Origin: Globisporangium splendens
Taxonomy: Eukaryota; Oomycota; Peronosporomycetes; Pythiales; Pythiaceae
DNA length: 64,000 nucleotides
Direction of reading: 5' to 3'
Assembly: GCA_006386115.1 (NCBI GenBank)
Contig: VFIW01000006.1
Coordinates: forward strand, 62,001-126,000
Shown in pieces: positions 1 to 10,694 of the stretch. The notes under the pieces are model-generated. The model saw only the letters and a program-made list of their open reading frames with translations, was not told where the DNA came from and did not search any database. The position numbers and the translations under genes are program-made. Position 1 is the stretch's first letter. Each line of letters opens with the position of its first letter.

Positions 1-663
1 CTGTTGCTGCATTGTGACCTGTCATCTTCTTCGAATAAGAAGTTTGAGGCTCTGGATGTTCATCTTGCTCATGTATTAAGGAAGGGGAAGAAGAAGGCGC
101 GTCCACCACCTGCTCAGCTCCGCGCTCCCCACAGATGGCGAGCGTCCACGGCTCCGACTGAACCGAGGCATCGTGTTGGCGCACAAGATCATCCGAGAGA
201 GCAGCCACAGTGCGATGTCGTCCCTCAGCGGTGCTGCTTTGCCGTGTACCAACCACTGACGCACCGCGTCATCAATGGCACGGCCGTCACGCTGTTGTTT
301 GGATTTTGAAGCTGAGACCCTTGTCTGCAACTTGGCAAAGTCGAGATTTGGCTCACTATCGCTTCCAACAGCTCGTTCCAATGCGCTTGTTATATGCGCC
401 TTGGTAATTCTCCGCGTCACATGCAGTTGCCCAACGTCTGTGAATACATTCCTCACCGCCGCGTTGAACACAAGCGCATACTGCGGCACCGTCTCCTCGT
501 CCACATCCACTCTTGCTTGCACAAACGCCTGGTGCTTGGGGTCCCGCGTCCACGGCGCAATCACGAGATGGACACATTTATGCTGCCAATGGAACGCGCT
601 CACGGGTTTTGCACCACGGCTGGGCATTTGCTTGCTGTGTCGCATGGGTGGTGGTGGTCGCAT
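1..663 (-). CDS. Unknown protein, cut by the left window edge
   Basis: I do not recognise this family. An open frame begins at the ATG at 663 (a second ATG lies at 645), starting MRPPPPMRHSK, and reads leftward with coding-like content including the stretches APWTRDPKHQ, VDEETVPQYALVF and VRQWLVHGKAAP. At about 230-280 the frame seems to change. The first frame ends at a stop near 76, while the next frame stays open to the edge and encodes an acidic, Ser-rich tail (VAALSDDLVRQHD). A donor GTGCGT with an acceptor ending CTGAG would join the two in phase, but that intron would be only 41 nt, shorter than the others here, so the junction is uncertain. The 3' end is missing. The segment upstream of 663 is open but low in complexity and was not used. 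Confidence 0.45.
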
Positions 664-1610
664 GCACCACCGCTGGCTGGGGTCACATAAAGAGAGAGAG
701 AACAGAGAACAAGCAGAGAGAAGGATGAAGAAGGGGACTTCAAGCTCGCAGCTCCTCCTGCAATCAGTCAGAGCGGGTTCTCTCAGAGAATTGGCGCACA
801 GGGCAATGGAGAAAGAATGAGAAGAGAGTAGACAATGGAGCGCGACACCGCGCATAAACATCAGCATGGGGGATGGCTCGAACCAAGACGATGAACGGCG
901 GACCTCGCGCGTTTCATTGGCAGCCAAACAAAGAACAGGAACCGTTTCGTGTTTTTCGTGTGAGCGTTTGTCACGCTGGACCCTTCATAATAGGTGTAAA
1001 GGTTACTATGCAGAATATACACAATTAATAAACATCTTTAATTAACTTATATAGGTCTATATAAAGTAGACAGGATCACAAAGGTAAAAGATCGCGTTTG
1101 GTACCTGCTGTTCTGTTTTGTGGCAGCGATTTCTCCCTCTTTATAATGACGCATCATGACGATCACCTGATCAGCATCCTTCGCTCTCCTTCCTTACAAA
1201 CTCCCTATCAAAATCCTGCCCAGTCGCAGGCAAGTTTGGTACCTCAAGTCAGTAAAGCGGGGTTCAAGCCTTTTGTGGCGTGCAGCTGGCAGCGTCGCAG
1301 AGTGTTGGTCATGTATCGCAACTGATCTGCTCACAGATCCATCGAATGTCCTCGCGGTGATTGCGGTCATTGCTGCTCTGCTCAGCTCCTCCGTAGAAAC
1401 AAAGGCGGCATAAACCTCATCCATCAGCGTCGATCGAATCAGGCAAGCAGACGCACTGCTTCCGTGGCTCTTCTGCCGGTGTTCGCGTTCGATTCTCGCG
1501 CGGCGCGTGTAGCTAGCGTTCCATTCCCAGATTCAGTGAGTGGCTCCAAGAACGCAACGCAGCAAACACACAGTACACGTGGACTTCCTTCTGTCAGTTA
1601 AGACGCGCAG
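664..1610. other. Intergenic, divergent promoter region
   Basis: No gene was recognised. The region lies between the unknown leftward gene and the rightward acyltransferase. It contains a purine-rich GA tract near 691-720 and an AT-rich block at about 1003-1070 that includes TATATAGG and TATATAAAG. These could be core promoter elements, but this is inference. Short frames here carry no family signature. Confidence 0.5.
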
Positions 1611-4272
1611 ATGACGCACCGGTATGCGACTGGGCTGCTCGGGCTGCTCTCGGCCGTGTTCCTGCTCTCGCTCGGGAGCAGCGGTGGACCTGTGGCTGGC
1701 GATGACGCGGACGAGTACCAAAACAACGACTTTGACGCGAGTGAGAGGAACCAGGAGGATAGTGTGCTGCAGACGCGACCTGTGTTGCTCATCCCCGGAT
1801 TCGCGTCCACCCAGTTGAACGCGTGGAAGAAAGTGTCGTGCAAGAACTCGTTCCAGAAGAATCTGTACCGGGATGTAAACATCGGAGACCGTAAGTGTGT
1901 ATTCTCTGGTTTGTTAGCGCGTTTATCGAAGCATGACGGGCTGAGTGTGCTGCACTTGCTGTAGGTCTTTGGATCGACGTCGCGCGCATCTTGGCGCAGG
2001 GGGATTGCTGGGTACAATGCATGAAGCTGCACATGGTCAACCAGAGCGAAGTGGAATGCAAACTCAGGTACCATTGATGAGCTTCATTATGACAATTCAT
2101 GATTCAATTCTAATGCGCTTGCTGGGCTATGCTTTCGTGTTGGCAGAGCTGGTGAGGGAACCAGTGCGATCTCTGAATTGGACCCCGGCATCGTCACGGG
2201 TCCGCTCTCGAACGTCTGGGGCAGCATGATCCGCGACCTCATCGACCAGTTTGAACTCGGACCAGAACAACTCATCGTCGCACCGTACGACTGGCGACTG
2301 CCGCCTTCCAAGATGCAGGAGCGCGATAACTATTTCTATTCGCTCATGAAGAAAAGTACGATATTCTCTGTCTAAAACGCAATGCTGCTTTGTCTAAGGG
2401 TACTTTCTCACTTTGCTTTTTGTTTGTTTAACAAGTTGAGTACAGTGTCGACATGCACGGCAACGGCGGCGGTCTCATCGTGATCGCGCACTCGATGGGC
2501 AACGGCGTGTTTCGATACTTCCTCGAGTGGCTCAAGCTCGAACTCGGCAAAAACCACTGGCAAAAGTGGATCGACAAGCACATCTCGACGTACTTTGCCG
2601 TCGGCTCGCCGCTCTTGGGCAGCTCCGAGGCGCTCGAGCTGCTCGTGTCGGGCTTAACCCAGGGACTCCCCATCACGCAAAAGGAGATCCGCAAACTCGT
2701 CGTGACGTTCGGTACGTGGCTCGGCTAGACCCAGTCTCACTTGGTTAGACACCGAGTCCATTTCTAACTTTCACTGTTGCTTTTATATTCTGAACTAGGC
2801 GCGATCCTCAGCTTCTTGCCGATCCCGTCCACGTTGAATTCGACCCACGACAACGAGCCGCTGATCTCGGTACGCTACGAAGCCATCAGCGACAACCAAG
2901 ACGCGCGCGAGACAAAATACACCGCAGCAGAGATCGCGAACGGTCAACTGTTCCGCGACATGGCCGTGAAAGATCCGATCTTTGGGCACCTGGAGGAAGT
3001 CCGGAAGCGGTTCTATGAGGAGGACGACGTGCTCGACTTTTTTGTGCCCTGGGAGCGACCGCCGATCGCCTCGGTGTATTCTGTGTATGGTGTCAACATG
3101 CCGGTACGTTTTCCCATCCAAATGCTCCAAATGCAATGAACGTGAATCATATTCTGATTTCCGCTGTCGCATCTGATGCTTAGACCAAGCACACGTACAA
3201 ATATCAGGACACGGACATTGAGGGTCATTGGTACCAAGTCGCACTCGCTAATGAACACGACCGCCTGCACTCGTGCAGCAAAACTGGGGACGCGACGGTG
3301 CCGTATCACTCGCTCTCGTGGGCCCACACGTGGCTGGGCGAGCCCGGGACGTTCGTGAACGTCACACAGGTGCCTCAGTCGGTGTACTTCTCGGCCGAGA
3401 ACATCAAACAGTTCCAGGCCGTCCGCCACGGCGAGAGCCACCACGCCGAGTACTCGACGCAATCGCACAAACAGCCCATGTGCGTGACAAAGAAAGACGC
3501 GGTGGGTGCTGTCGCTGATAATGCGGGCTTCCTCGAGGGCCTCTTCAAGTCGTCCACCACCGACCAGATCACGTTCTTTGAGCGCAAGACCGAGGTGAAC
3601 GGCGTCACGCGATCGGTAGGGAATCTTTTCAGCCTTGATCCTTCAACTCTGATACTTTGGTATCAAATAGATACTTGAGCCTGACTGGGATCTTTTTCGT
3701 AGACTGGCGTTTGGGAAGTCGACAATGCGGGACACCGCGAGATCCTCGCGAACCCGGCCTTCCTCCGTGAACTGCGCGCCGAGATCCGTCAAGTGTTTAA
3801 AGGGAAGATCATTTCTGACAAGGTACGCCCAGTTGATACTTTCACCAACGGCAATCCCCAGAATGTCGCACTGACCTTGACTCTCTTCATCCCATGTATA
3901 CAGACTTCGCGGCCTCCAGTCATCGACAGCGATTGCTACTGGAACTATCGCCAGGCGAAATGCGAGTTCCCCGAGTTCTGCGAGTACCGCTACTCGTTCG
4001 GCGACGTCATCCTCGACCAGTCCTGTCGGCTTCGTCAACAGCCAATTCGGCAGCAGCCAAAGCGCGTGCGTCCACCACTGGTGGACAAAGATGAGCTCGA
4101 AGCTGACGAACGGAGTGACGAGAGCGTTGTCGAGCTGGCCGCCGACCCAACGACCGTGGGTCCGTATGTAGAAGCGGCGCGTCCGTATTGCTCGGCGCCA
4201 TGTTCGCCATCGTCCTCGTCGCATGGTCTGGATGCCAAAGTGCTCGGATCCGACGGTGGGATCTGTACATGA
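1611..4272 (+). CDS. LCAT/PDAT-family acyltransferase or phospholipase, 8 exons
   Basis: This family includes lecithin:cholesterol acyltransferase, phospholipid:diacylglycerol acyltransferase and phospholipase A relatives, which move or release fatty acyl chains from phospholipids. Exons 1611-1890, 1965-2067, 2147-2355, 2436-2711, 2799-3103, 3184-3615, 3703-3822 and 3904-4272 join in frame to 697 residues. An N-terminal hydrophobic segment (residues 8-25) looks like a signal peptide. Family landmarks are PVLLIPGFAST, APYDWRLPP, the nucleophile motif AHSMGN (Ser217), TGDATVPYHS (Asp427) and DNAGHREI (His546), which complete a Ser-Asp-His triad. The last exon adds a polar, Cys-containing tail. 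All introns are 74-87 nt with GTAAG/GTACG donors. The gene ends 198 bp from the oppositely oriented esterase. The exact substrate is unknown; a lumenal or secreted PDAT-like or phospholipase role is likely. Confidence 0.9.
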
Positions 4273-4469
4273 GCCTAGTTTTTTTTCTTCTCAAGTGCGT
4301 GCGCATAAAGACAGTGGGAATCTATAAACTGTCCGCTTCACGACCATAATAATCAAGTTAAAACAATTTTTGATAAGAAAAATTGCCAATGTGATGTGGA
4401 ATGCGAATCTTTTGTGTATTGCCGCACACTTGAACGACAAAGATGCTATCGACACCATGAGGAGACCGC

Positions 4470-5565
4470 TTATGGTAAAAGCGCATCCGCGTGGAAGTTG
4501 ACGTGCTCTTCCACGAACGACGAGATGAAGTAGTAGCTGTGGTCGTAGCCTTCCTGGCTGCGGACCGTAGCCTTTTGGTTCACCTTTTGCGCTGCCGCCT
4601 AATGTCGCAAATGCAATGAGACCCAGCAGTCAGCACACAGAATATCACATTGCATTCTTGGATAACCATCAACACTTACCTCGAAGGCTTCAGGGAGCAA
4701 TTGCTTGTCGTGCAAGAACTGATCTTCGCTGCCCTGGTCAATGAGGATCGGCGCAGGCACAGGGCCATGCTTCAAGATCAAGTGGGTCGCATCGTACTGC
4801 TTCCAGGATTCCTGGTCCGGTCCCAAGTACCCCGTGAACGCCTTGATTCCCCATGGACATTGGCTTGGGTGCGAGATTGGAGCAAACGCCGAGATCGATT
4901 TGTATTGGTCCGGGTTGCGGATCCCAAGCGTAAGCGCGCCATGGCCGCCCATCGAGTGGCCCATGATCGAGTGCTTGTCCTCCAACACTGGGAAGTTGGC
5001 CGTAATAAGTGAGGGCAATTCCTACAATCCCAGCAGCGGATACATGCGTCCAAATAACCCATTTGCAAAGACAGCGCGGTAACTATAAAGATATAAGAAT
5101 GCAATCGTCTCTTACCTTGGTCACGTAGGTGTACATGCGGTAGTGCTCTTCCCACTTTGGTTCAGTCGCGTCAAGGTAGAACCCAGCAGCAGAGCCAAAG
5201 TCCCAGCTGTCGTCTTCGCCCTCAATGTTCACGCCACGAGGACTAACAGCAGAAGAAACATCATGAGGGTACCGATCTCTCTATAGCAACGCGTACACGC
5301 GCATTCTCTCATACCTGGTATCGGTCGTGACGATGGCGATGCCGCGCGCGGCTGCGATCTTGGCGGCGTTCGGCGCCTTGATGAACAGCAGCTCGTCGTT
5401 GCACGTGAGCCCCGCGAGGTAGAAGAGCACGGGCACCTTGTGCGTCTCGGACGCGTTCGGCGGCAGGAACACGCTGAACTTCATCGTGCACTTGGTGGTC
5501 GCGCTCTCGTGCGAGAACTGCTTCACGACGCCGCCAAAGAGCTTCACCTGCTTCACGAGCTGCAT
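4470..5565 (-). CDS. S-formylglutathione hydrolase
   Basis: It hydrolyses S-formylglutathione to glutathione and formate, the second step of glutathione-dependent formaldehyde detoxification, normally in the cytosol. Exons 5565-5315, 5242-5116, 5021-4680 and 4598-4470 give 282 residues, the same length as the human esterase D enzyme. Diagnostic segments are [37 protein letters not shown] (Ser149), [10 protein letters not shown] (Asp226) and EGYDHSYYF (His260), which form the catalytic triad. The start at 5565 ([12 protein letters not shown]) was chosen because it aligns with the family N-terminus; an in-frame upstream start at 5667 would add 34 unlikely residues. Introns are 72-94 nt with standard borders. 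Function is well supported. Confidence 0.95.
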
Positions 5566-5914
5566 CTTGACAAAACGGATCGGACAGATGGATTGATTGA
5601 TGCTCGACGCAGCAAATTGCGAAATGACCAGATGCACATGATCGACTGAAAAAAGGAGATCAATCAATTACGTTCAGTGCCATAACAGTATACGAAAATG
5701 TGCATTTGGGTTCCATTTAAATGTATAAATTACACAAATAAGTGACACTGAGATGTGTGGCTTGCACCGAATGGGGGTGTGATTGAGTCTTCAATACCAT
5801 AAAAGGTCAATCTGAAAATTATCTTTGAATCTTTAGGCATTGCTGTTCATCCACACTGGCTGCAGACTCGTAAGGAAGCTAATAGCACGTGCACGGCGCT
5901 GGTTATTCTCTATT
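5566..5914. other. Short intergenic spacer
   Basis: It lies between the start of the esterase and the 3' end of the cyclotransferase-like gene, both on the minus strand. It is AT-richer than its flanks and contains TAAAAGG and ATAAATTAC tracts. No gene was seen. Confidence 0.5.
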
Positions 5915-7163
5915 CTATCCGCTGTAGCGGTTGATCAGATGCGCTGGCGGCAGTTCGTCCATGATGGACGGATTCGCGGCAATGTACTGCTGAATCGTCG
6001 TTTGTCGATCCCCAAGATACGTGGTCGTCACAAAGTCGTCGTACACCTCCTGCGTTTTCCGCCATTTCATTGGTGGGAACAGCGTAACCGAGTCAGGCGA
6101 TTGATCAAAAATGGCCGAAAATGCGAACCTCCAACTTTGTTCAAGCTCGAGCACTCTGGGCAGGAACAGATGGCAGAAATCCTTACCTTGCCCAACTTCT
6201 GGACTGCCAAGAGACAATGGCGGAGATACACCTGCAAGCGTATGGGATAACAGCATGCTCATAGCCAACCTGCAGTAGTTTAGGCTTTGAATGACGTACC
6301 CGACACGGCAGAATGCCGCTTTCGTGGTCCCAGCCCCAGATGGTATCGAGACCATAGTGCTTGTACTTGGTATTAAACATCTCTTGACCTCTGTGCAATC
6401 GAAGTAAATGAGGAGCACATTTCATCAGGTCCACAGAGCTAAGTCAGCAATAGCCGACGCACGCGCATTGGGCACCTACCTGGTGCTAATGTACTCTTCA
6501 TCGGTCCATCGAGTGCACATCAAAGCCTAGTGACAAGCACAAAGTGATCAGCAATAGCCGCATTAGTATGTGAATGCCTCGTCCTCCTTCTGCATCCTAC
6601 ACGACACACATGCGCACGTACGCGTCCACCTGATCGGCCATCGCGCTCCTGAAACGGGACTTCAATGACCCGGAATTCCTCTTCGCGCTCGTAGAAGCTC
6701 GGCAGCAGGTCGCGTGGGACGTCAAACACACCGATGAGGAACGAGCACCCCGCGGCTGGTTCCGACGACAGGCTCGCGATTTCCTATATCGATCCAGGTA
6801 CAAATGACATCATAATGTGGGCTCTCCATTGGCACTTGCGACTTCATATATACACTAGTAGTAGCGAGCACATACCTTGGTCGCTAGATTTGCGATGCCG
6901 CGTTCAAAGAAGATCGACGCTGGGTGCGCAAACACGCGACGGTAGTTGGTCATGACCGCCAGGCGGAAGTTGCGCAATTGCTCCCCGAACGTCGAGCGCG
7001 CCGAGATCTCTGCAGTGGGGACAGCAAGACGATGCAAACGCACACATCCGTGGCGTCACAAAGGGGTCTAGTAGCGCATAGTACTGCGATCGTATGTGCA
7101 CACATGGTGCGTCGTACCTGAGAGCAGCGAGCCGAAGCCCACGATCGTCACCAGCTCCGCCAT
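5915..7163 (-). CDS. Gamma-glutamylcyclotransferase-fold protein, 7 exons
   Basis: The protein has the GGCT/AIG2-like fold, whose members cyclise gamma-glutamyl amino acids or peptides to 5-oxoproline in glutathione turnover. Exons 7163-7118, 7009-6876, 6783-6622, 6526-6480, 6390-6300, 6231-6187 and 6049-5915 join in frame to 219 residues. The N-terminal GFGSLLS matches the substrate-binding loop consensus (Y/F-G-S-L). FYEREEEFR (residues 90-98) supplies candidate catalytic glutamates. The segments ILPCRVYLRHCLLA, TTYLGDRQTTI and the C-terminal ELPPAHLINRYSG are typical of an oomycete/algal subgroup with a long C-terminal extension. The correct last exon begins at 6049. An apparent in-frame continuation after residue 175 is intron (137 nt). 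Substrate specificity is not known. Confidence 0.85.
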
Positions 7164-7420
7164 GAGGACAGACAACCAAATGACTGCCAGCAGCAGACGA
7201 GTACTGTCAGTTCTCTCTACACGGTACGTACCCTTGATAGAAAAAAAACAGAAATAGAAACGAGTTTCACTGTGTGTTTCTATTGTATCCCTTCCCCATC
7301 ATATCGTCCACCGAAAGTGGACGCATATGAAAGATGTCGCCGCGTGTTGGACAGTTGCGTATGGACCCTTTGCTTCGGTGTATACCAGTAGCACTGTTCG
7401 CAGCACGGAAGAGAGACCGC
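7164..7420. other. Short spacer with poly-A tract
   Basis: It separates the cyclotransferase-like gene from the CRN fragment, and has an A-rich tract at about 7240-7262. No gene was seen. Confidence 0.4.
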
Positions 7421-7835
7421 TCACACCATCACGGAGCCTTGCATTTCTCCTTGACGGCGCTGTTGTTCTGGGTCTCCTTTTCTATTTACGATGCGTGGAT
7501 GCACGTCCATATCCTTCTTTCTCGACACTAAAACGCACTGTAGAAGCAAATGCCTGTCGACGTGCATACTCGCTGATGCAGCTTCTAACGAGATAGCATG
7601 CACCAGAACTTGGATTACAACTGGAATCTCTCGTCTTTCCACAGCCTTGACGTCATCGCAGGCATGTATCACCACGCTTAGCGAGATAAAGTGTGAGCAA
7701 ATCAGCGTCGAAGAAAGTGAGGCTGGGCTTCTTTTCCTTCATCTTTTCCTTCAGATGCTCAACTGTCATGTTCGTGTCGATGTCGACAGGGAACACGCTT
7801 CCCACTCCGGGGATAGTGCAGAACAGTGTGGTCAT
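7421..7835 (-). pseudogene. Broken Crinkler (CRN) effector N-terminal fragment
   Basis: From the ATG at 7835 a 60-residue frame starts MTTLFCTIPGVGSVFP and contains LTLYLAKRGD at residues 47-56. This matches the ubiquitin-like N-terminal translocation domain of oomycete CRN effectors, whose signature is LFLAK or, in Pythium and Albugo relatives, LYLAR/LYLAK. The frame stops at 7653, just after the LYLAK block. A second frame, offset by one base and running to 7421, continues with DVKAVERREIPVVIQ, which resembles the segment that follows the LYLAK domain in intact CRNs. No downstream HVLVxxP junction or C-terminal effector domain is present. It is therefore read as a frameshifted, truncated relic. 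It sits directly downstream of the IF-2 gene on the same strand. A very short expressed peptide is possible but unlikely. Confidence 0.7.
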
Positions 7836-7888
7836 GCTTCTAAACGGCAAGTTCGACTCTCCTTTCGTTTTTCTTCCAATTCATCTTC

Positions 7889-9937
7889 TCAATTTATTCC
7901 TGACTCTATCTTGTGCGCAAGCGTGTCAACTGTGTGTAGTTGTGGTAACGCCAGTGACACACTTTCCTGAGCTGCTGCAGCGTGTATGTTTGTTACATCA
8001 TTACTTGCCTTGCTCGAACTCGGTGATCTCCTCGATGAGACCGTGGATCGTGGATCTCAGGATCACGCGCACTCCGCGCGATGCCGCGAGCTTCTTCTCC
8101 TTCGGGCGCAACTTCACGTTGAAACCAAAGATCGGACACTTGCCGTTGATCGCGACGTCAATGTCTTTTGTTGTGATGTTGCCAATACCAATGCGCGCAG
8201 TCTAAAGAAATGGTGGAGAAAAACAACGTAAGCAGCTGAGCGTGCGCAAAAATCACAGAGAAAAAGCAGCACGTACCGAGATGCCAACCATTTCGTCGAC
8301 CGTGTCTTGGATGCTCGTCAGCGAGCCCGCGGTGTCGGCTTTGACGATAATCGACTTGGTCTCAATCAGATCGTCTTCGCTGAGATCATCAAGATCACCT
8401 TCATCTTCGTTGGCTGCGTTGTCCTCGCCCTGTTCTGACGCTTCGTTGTTTTCGGAATCCGTGCTGTTTGTTCGTCCATAGCTGCCACCAGGGATCAGAT
8501 TTTCTTCAAAGTCAAGCGCCAGTTGCCTACAGTCAGTCATTCAAACGCAGTTGTTGTTAAGACTCGCACAGATGCCCATCGTTTCCCATATATTCGCAAG
8601 CGAGCTGCATACCTTTGCTCCATGACTTGCTTTGCGCGCGCTTCGGGCAACGCAAAGAACCCAAACTCATTCGGCGCATCAATGTTTTTCGATTTGTTGG
8701 CGTAGATCACATCGACGACCATGCCTGGCACGGCGTGTGCGATCTCGTGTCCGTCAGCATTGCGCAGACTGCGGATCACCCCGTGGATCATACCGGCGAC
8801 AAAGTGATCCTGTTTCTTCAAGACCCCATTCCGCAGCAGCACGCGCAGCACGGTGCCTCGGCCTTTCATCGCGACGCTTTCCAGCACCACGCCCTCCGCG
8901 AACGTCTCAGGCGCGACCGACACGCTGCGCTTGCGCTGTACTTCGGGCTCATTTACCAGCTCCACGATCCTAGCTTTCAACGCGTCCAGATTCAGCGCCG
9001 TCGTGGCGGAGATCTCGACGATAGAACAGTTCTGCAGCGCCACGAATGAGCGAAGGTCCTGCTTGACGCTCTCGATCTGCTCTGGCGTGGCGATGTCCAC
9101 CTTGTTGATGCACGCGATCACGGGGATGCCCGTGTCTTCGATCGCGCCAATTGACTCTTCTGTTTGCAACAACACGCCTTCGTCAGCGGCGACAATCAGC
9201 AGGATCACGTCTGCGACTTGCGCGGCGTTCGTGCGCATGCGGAAGAAGTGGAAATGACCCGGCGTGTCCAGGAACGTGGCATCTAGATCCGGAGACAGCC
9301 TCGTTTCCGACACGTTGATCTTCTGCGTGATGCCGTGCGCTTCGTATTTCGCGACGTTCGAGTTGCGCAGCGTGTCCAGCAGCGTCGTCTTGCCGTGGTC
9401 CACGTGACCCATGACCGCGATCACCGGGTTGCGCTGCATCATATTGCTGCCGGCATCTTGCTTCTTTAAAGACGCTGTTGTCGTGAACTGCGGCTCGACG
9501 TCGTCGTAGGCAGCCTGCAACTTGAACTGCGCCGCCACCTGCTGCGCCATCTCGAACGGTACGATCACCTGCTTGACGTTCTTGAACTCGAAGCGGTTGT
9601 CGCCCCAGCGCATGTGCAGCTTGCGGTTCGCGCGCGTCACCACTTTCTTCAGCACGTCGTCGACCGGCAGCTTGAGCGTCTTGGCGAGGTCGCGCACGCG
9701 GATGAGCGACGGCACGGCGTAGATCGGCGCTGGTCGCGGCGTCTTCTTCTGTTTCTCCTTCAGTGCGAGTGCCTCCTCTTCCTGCAGCTGCTGCATCCGC
9801 TGCACGCGCAAACGTCCACTGCGCGTCGTGCGCAGCGAGCGAGTGGCCAAGACGCTGCTGTTGCCATTGGCATTGATACTGCTGGCGGGTGGGAGAATGC
9901 GGCTCGAAGCGCTGCGACGCAGCAGTGCGAGCAGCAT
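7889..9937 (-). CDS. Organellar translation initiation factor IF-2, apparently C-terminally short
   Basis: IF-2 is the GTPase that brings formylmethionyl initiator tRNA to the small ribosomal subunit, here probably in mitochondria. Exons 9937-8613, 8526-8277 and 8201-8009 join in frame. A GC-AG intron (donor AG|GCAAGT, 8008-7930) may add exon 7929-7889, giving about 602 residues; without it the protein ends right after EFEQGK. The N-terminus is Arg/Ser-rich and presequence-like. GTPase motifs are GHVDHGKT (about residue 175), DTPGHFHF, NKVD and SATT. Domain II and the C1 region follow (KGRGTVLRVLL, VKADTAGSLTSI), with an acidic low-complexity insert near residues 455-490. The family's C2 domain, which binds fMet-tRNA and normally adds about 100 residues, was not found on the minus strand before the next gene. 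See findings. Confidence 0.85.
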
Positions 9938-10694
9938 GTTTGATGGCGTTTGCAGGTTGTGCGTGTGTGTGTGGCGATAATGCTGCAATGCAGCCATTGG
10001 TTTGTATTGCATTGGTATTGTGCATTGACATGGGACAATATTGCTCACTATTGAAAATTGACGCCAGTGATATTTACTGTTGTGTTTGGTGCGAATGTAA
10101 TCGAAAGTGTAGGGTACAGCTGCGAGGTGCTCTGTTCGGCACCATCCGCGCGTACGCTCGCTCCCATGTGCGTACGCTCCCAGAGCATCAGACAACCACT
10201 GGTCCAAAACCGAGCGACGCTCACGTTTTAACATCAGGGTCTCCAGCTACAGAGTGCCGCTGCAACCTAGGCGATCTGGACCAGCAGTTGCTCTTATAAG
10301 CGGAGCAATGCAATGCTTGGCAGTTTGAGCAATCGGCCAAAGGAGATGGATCCCCTTTTGTCCTTTTGGCTACGTCATGCAACCAATCAGCACCGCTGGT
10401 TTGCCCACCTCATTCCAATTAGATGGAGGAGCATTGCACTGTGTCACCCATCGCAATATGCAATTGATCGGCAACACCATCCTTTATTTTCGCTTCATTC
10501 AGCACAATATACCTCAAGCATCAAAAATGCAATATGCAAATTTGCAGGTCCATTTTGACCCGCATCGCATTGCAGCATCCCTCTCACCATCTCGCACAGC
10601 TCACCTCTGCAGTTTCGCATCACGCTCGCCACAAGCCAATTTGCGCCGCATCCGCCACCTCTCTCTCTCTCTCCATATTTGCACACACACAGAA
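9938..10694. promoter_or_regulatory. Bidirectional promoter between IF-2 and the mitochondrial carrier
   Basis: This 757-bp interval separates two divergent mitochondrial genes. It holds CCAAT at 10383, CTCATTCCAATTAG at about 10409 (similar to the oomycete initiator consensus with TCATT), several ATTGCAT/ATGCAAT-like words (9993-10030, 10308, 10454 and 10527) and a CT-rich tract before the carrier ATG. Assignment as regulatory sites is inference from position and sequence only. Confidence 0.4.

Noticed and set aside
9183..10031. 282-codon minus-strand frame over IF-2
   Set aside because: It is a shifted frame of the IF-2 first exon, which carries the conserved GTPase motifs in another frame.
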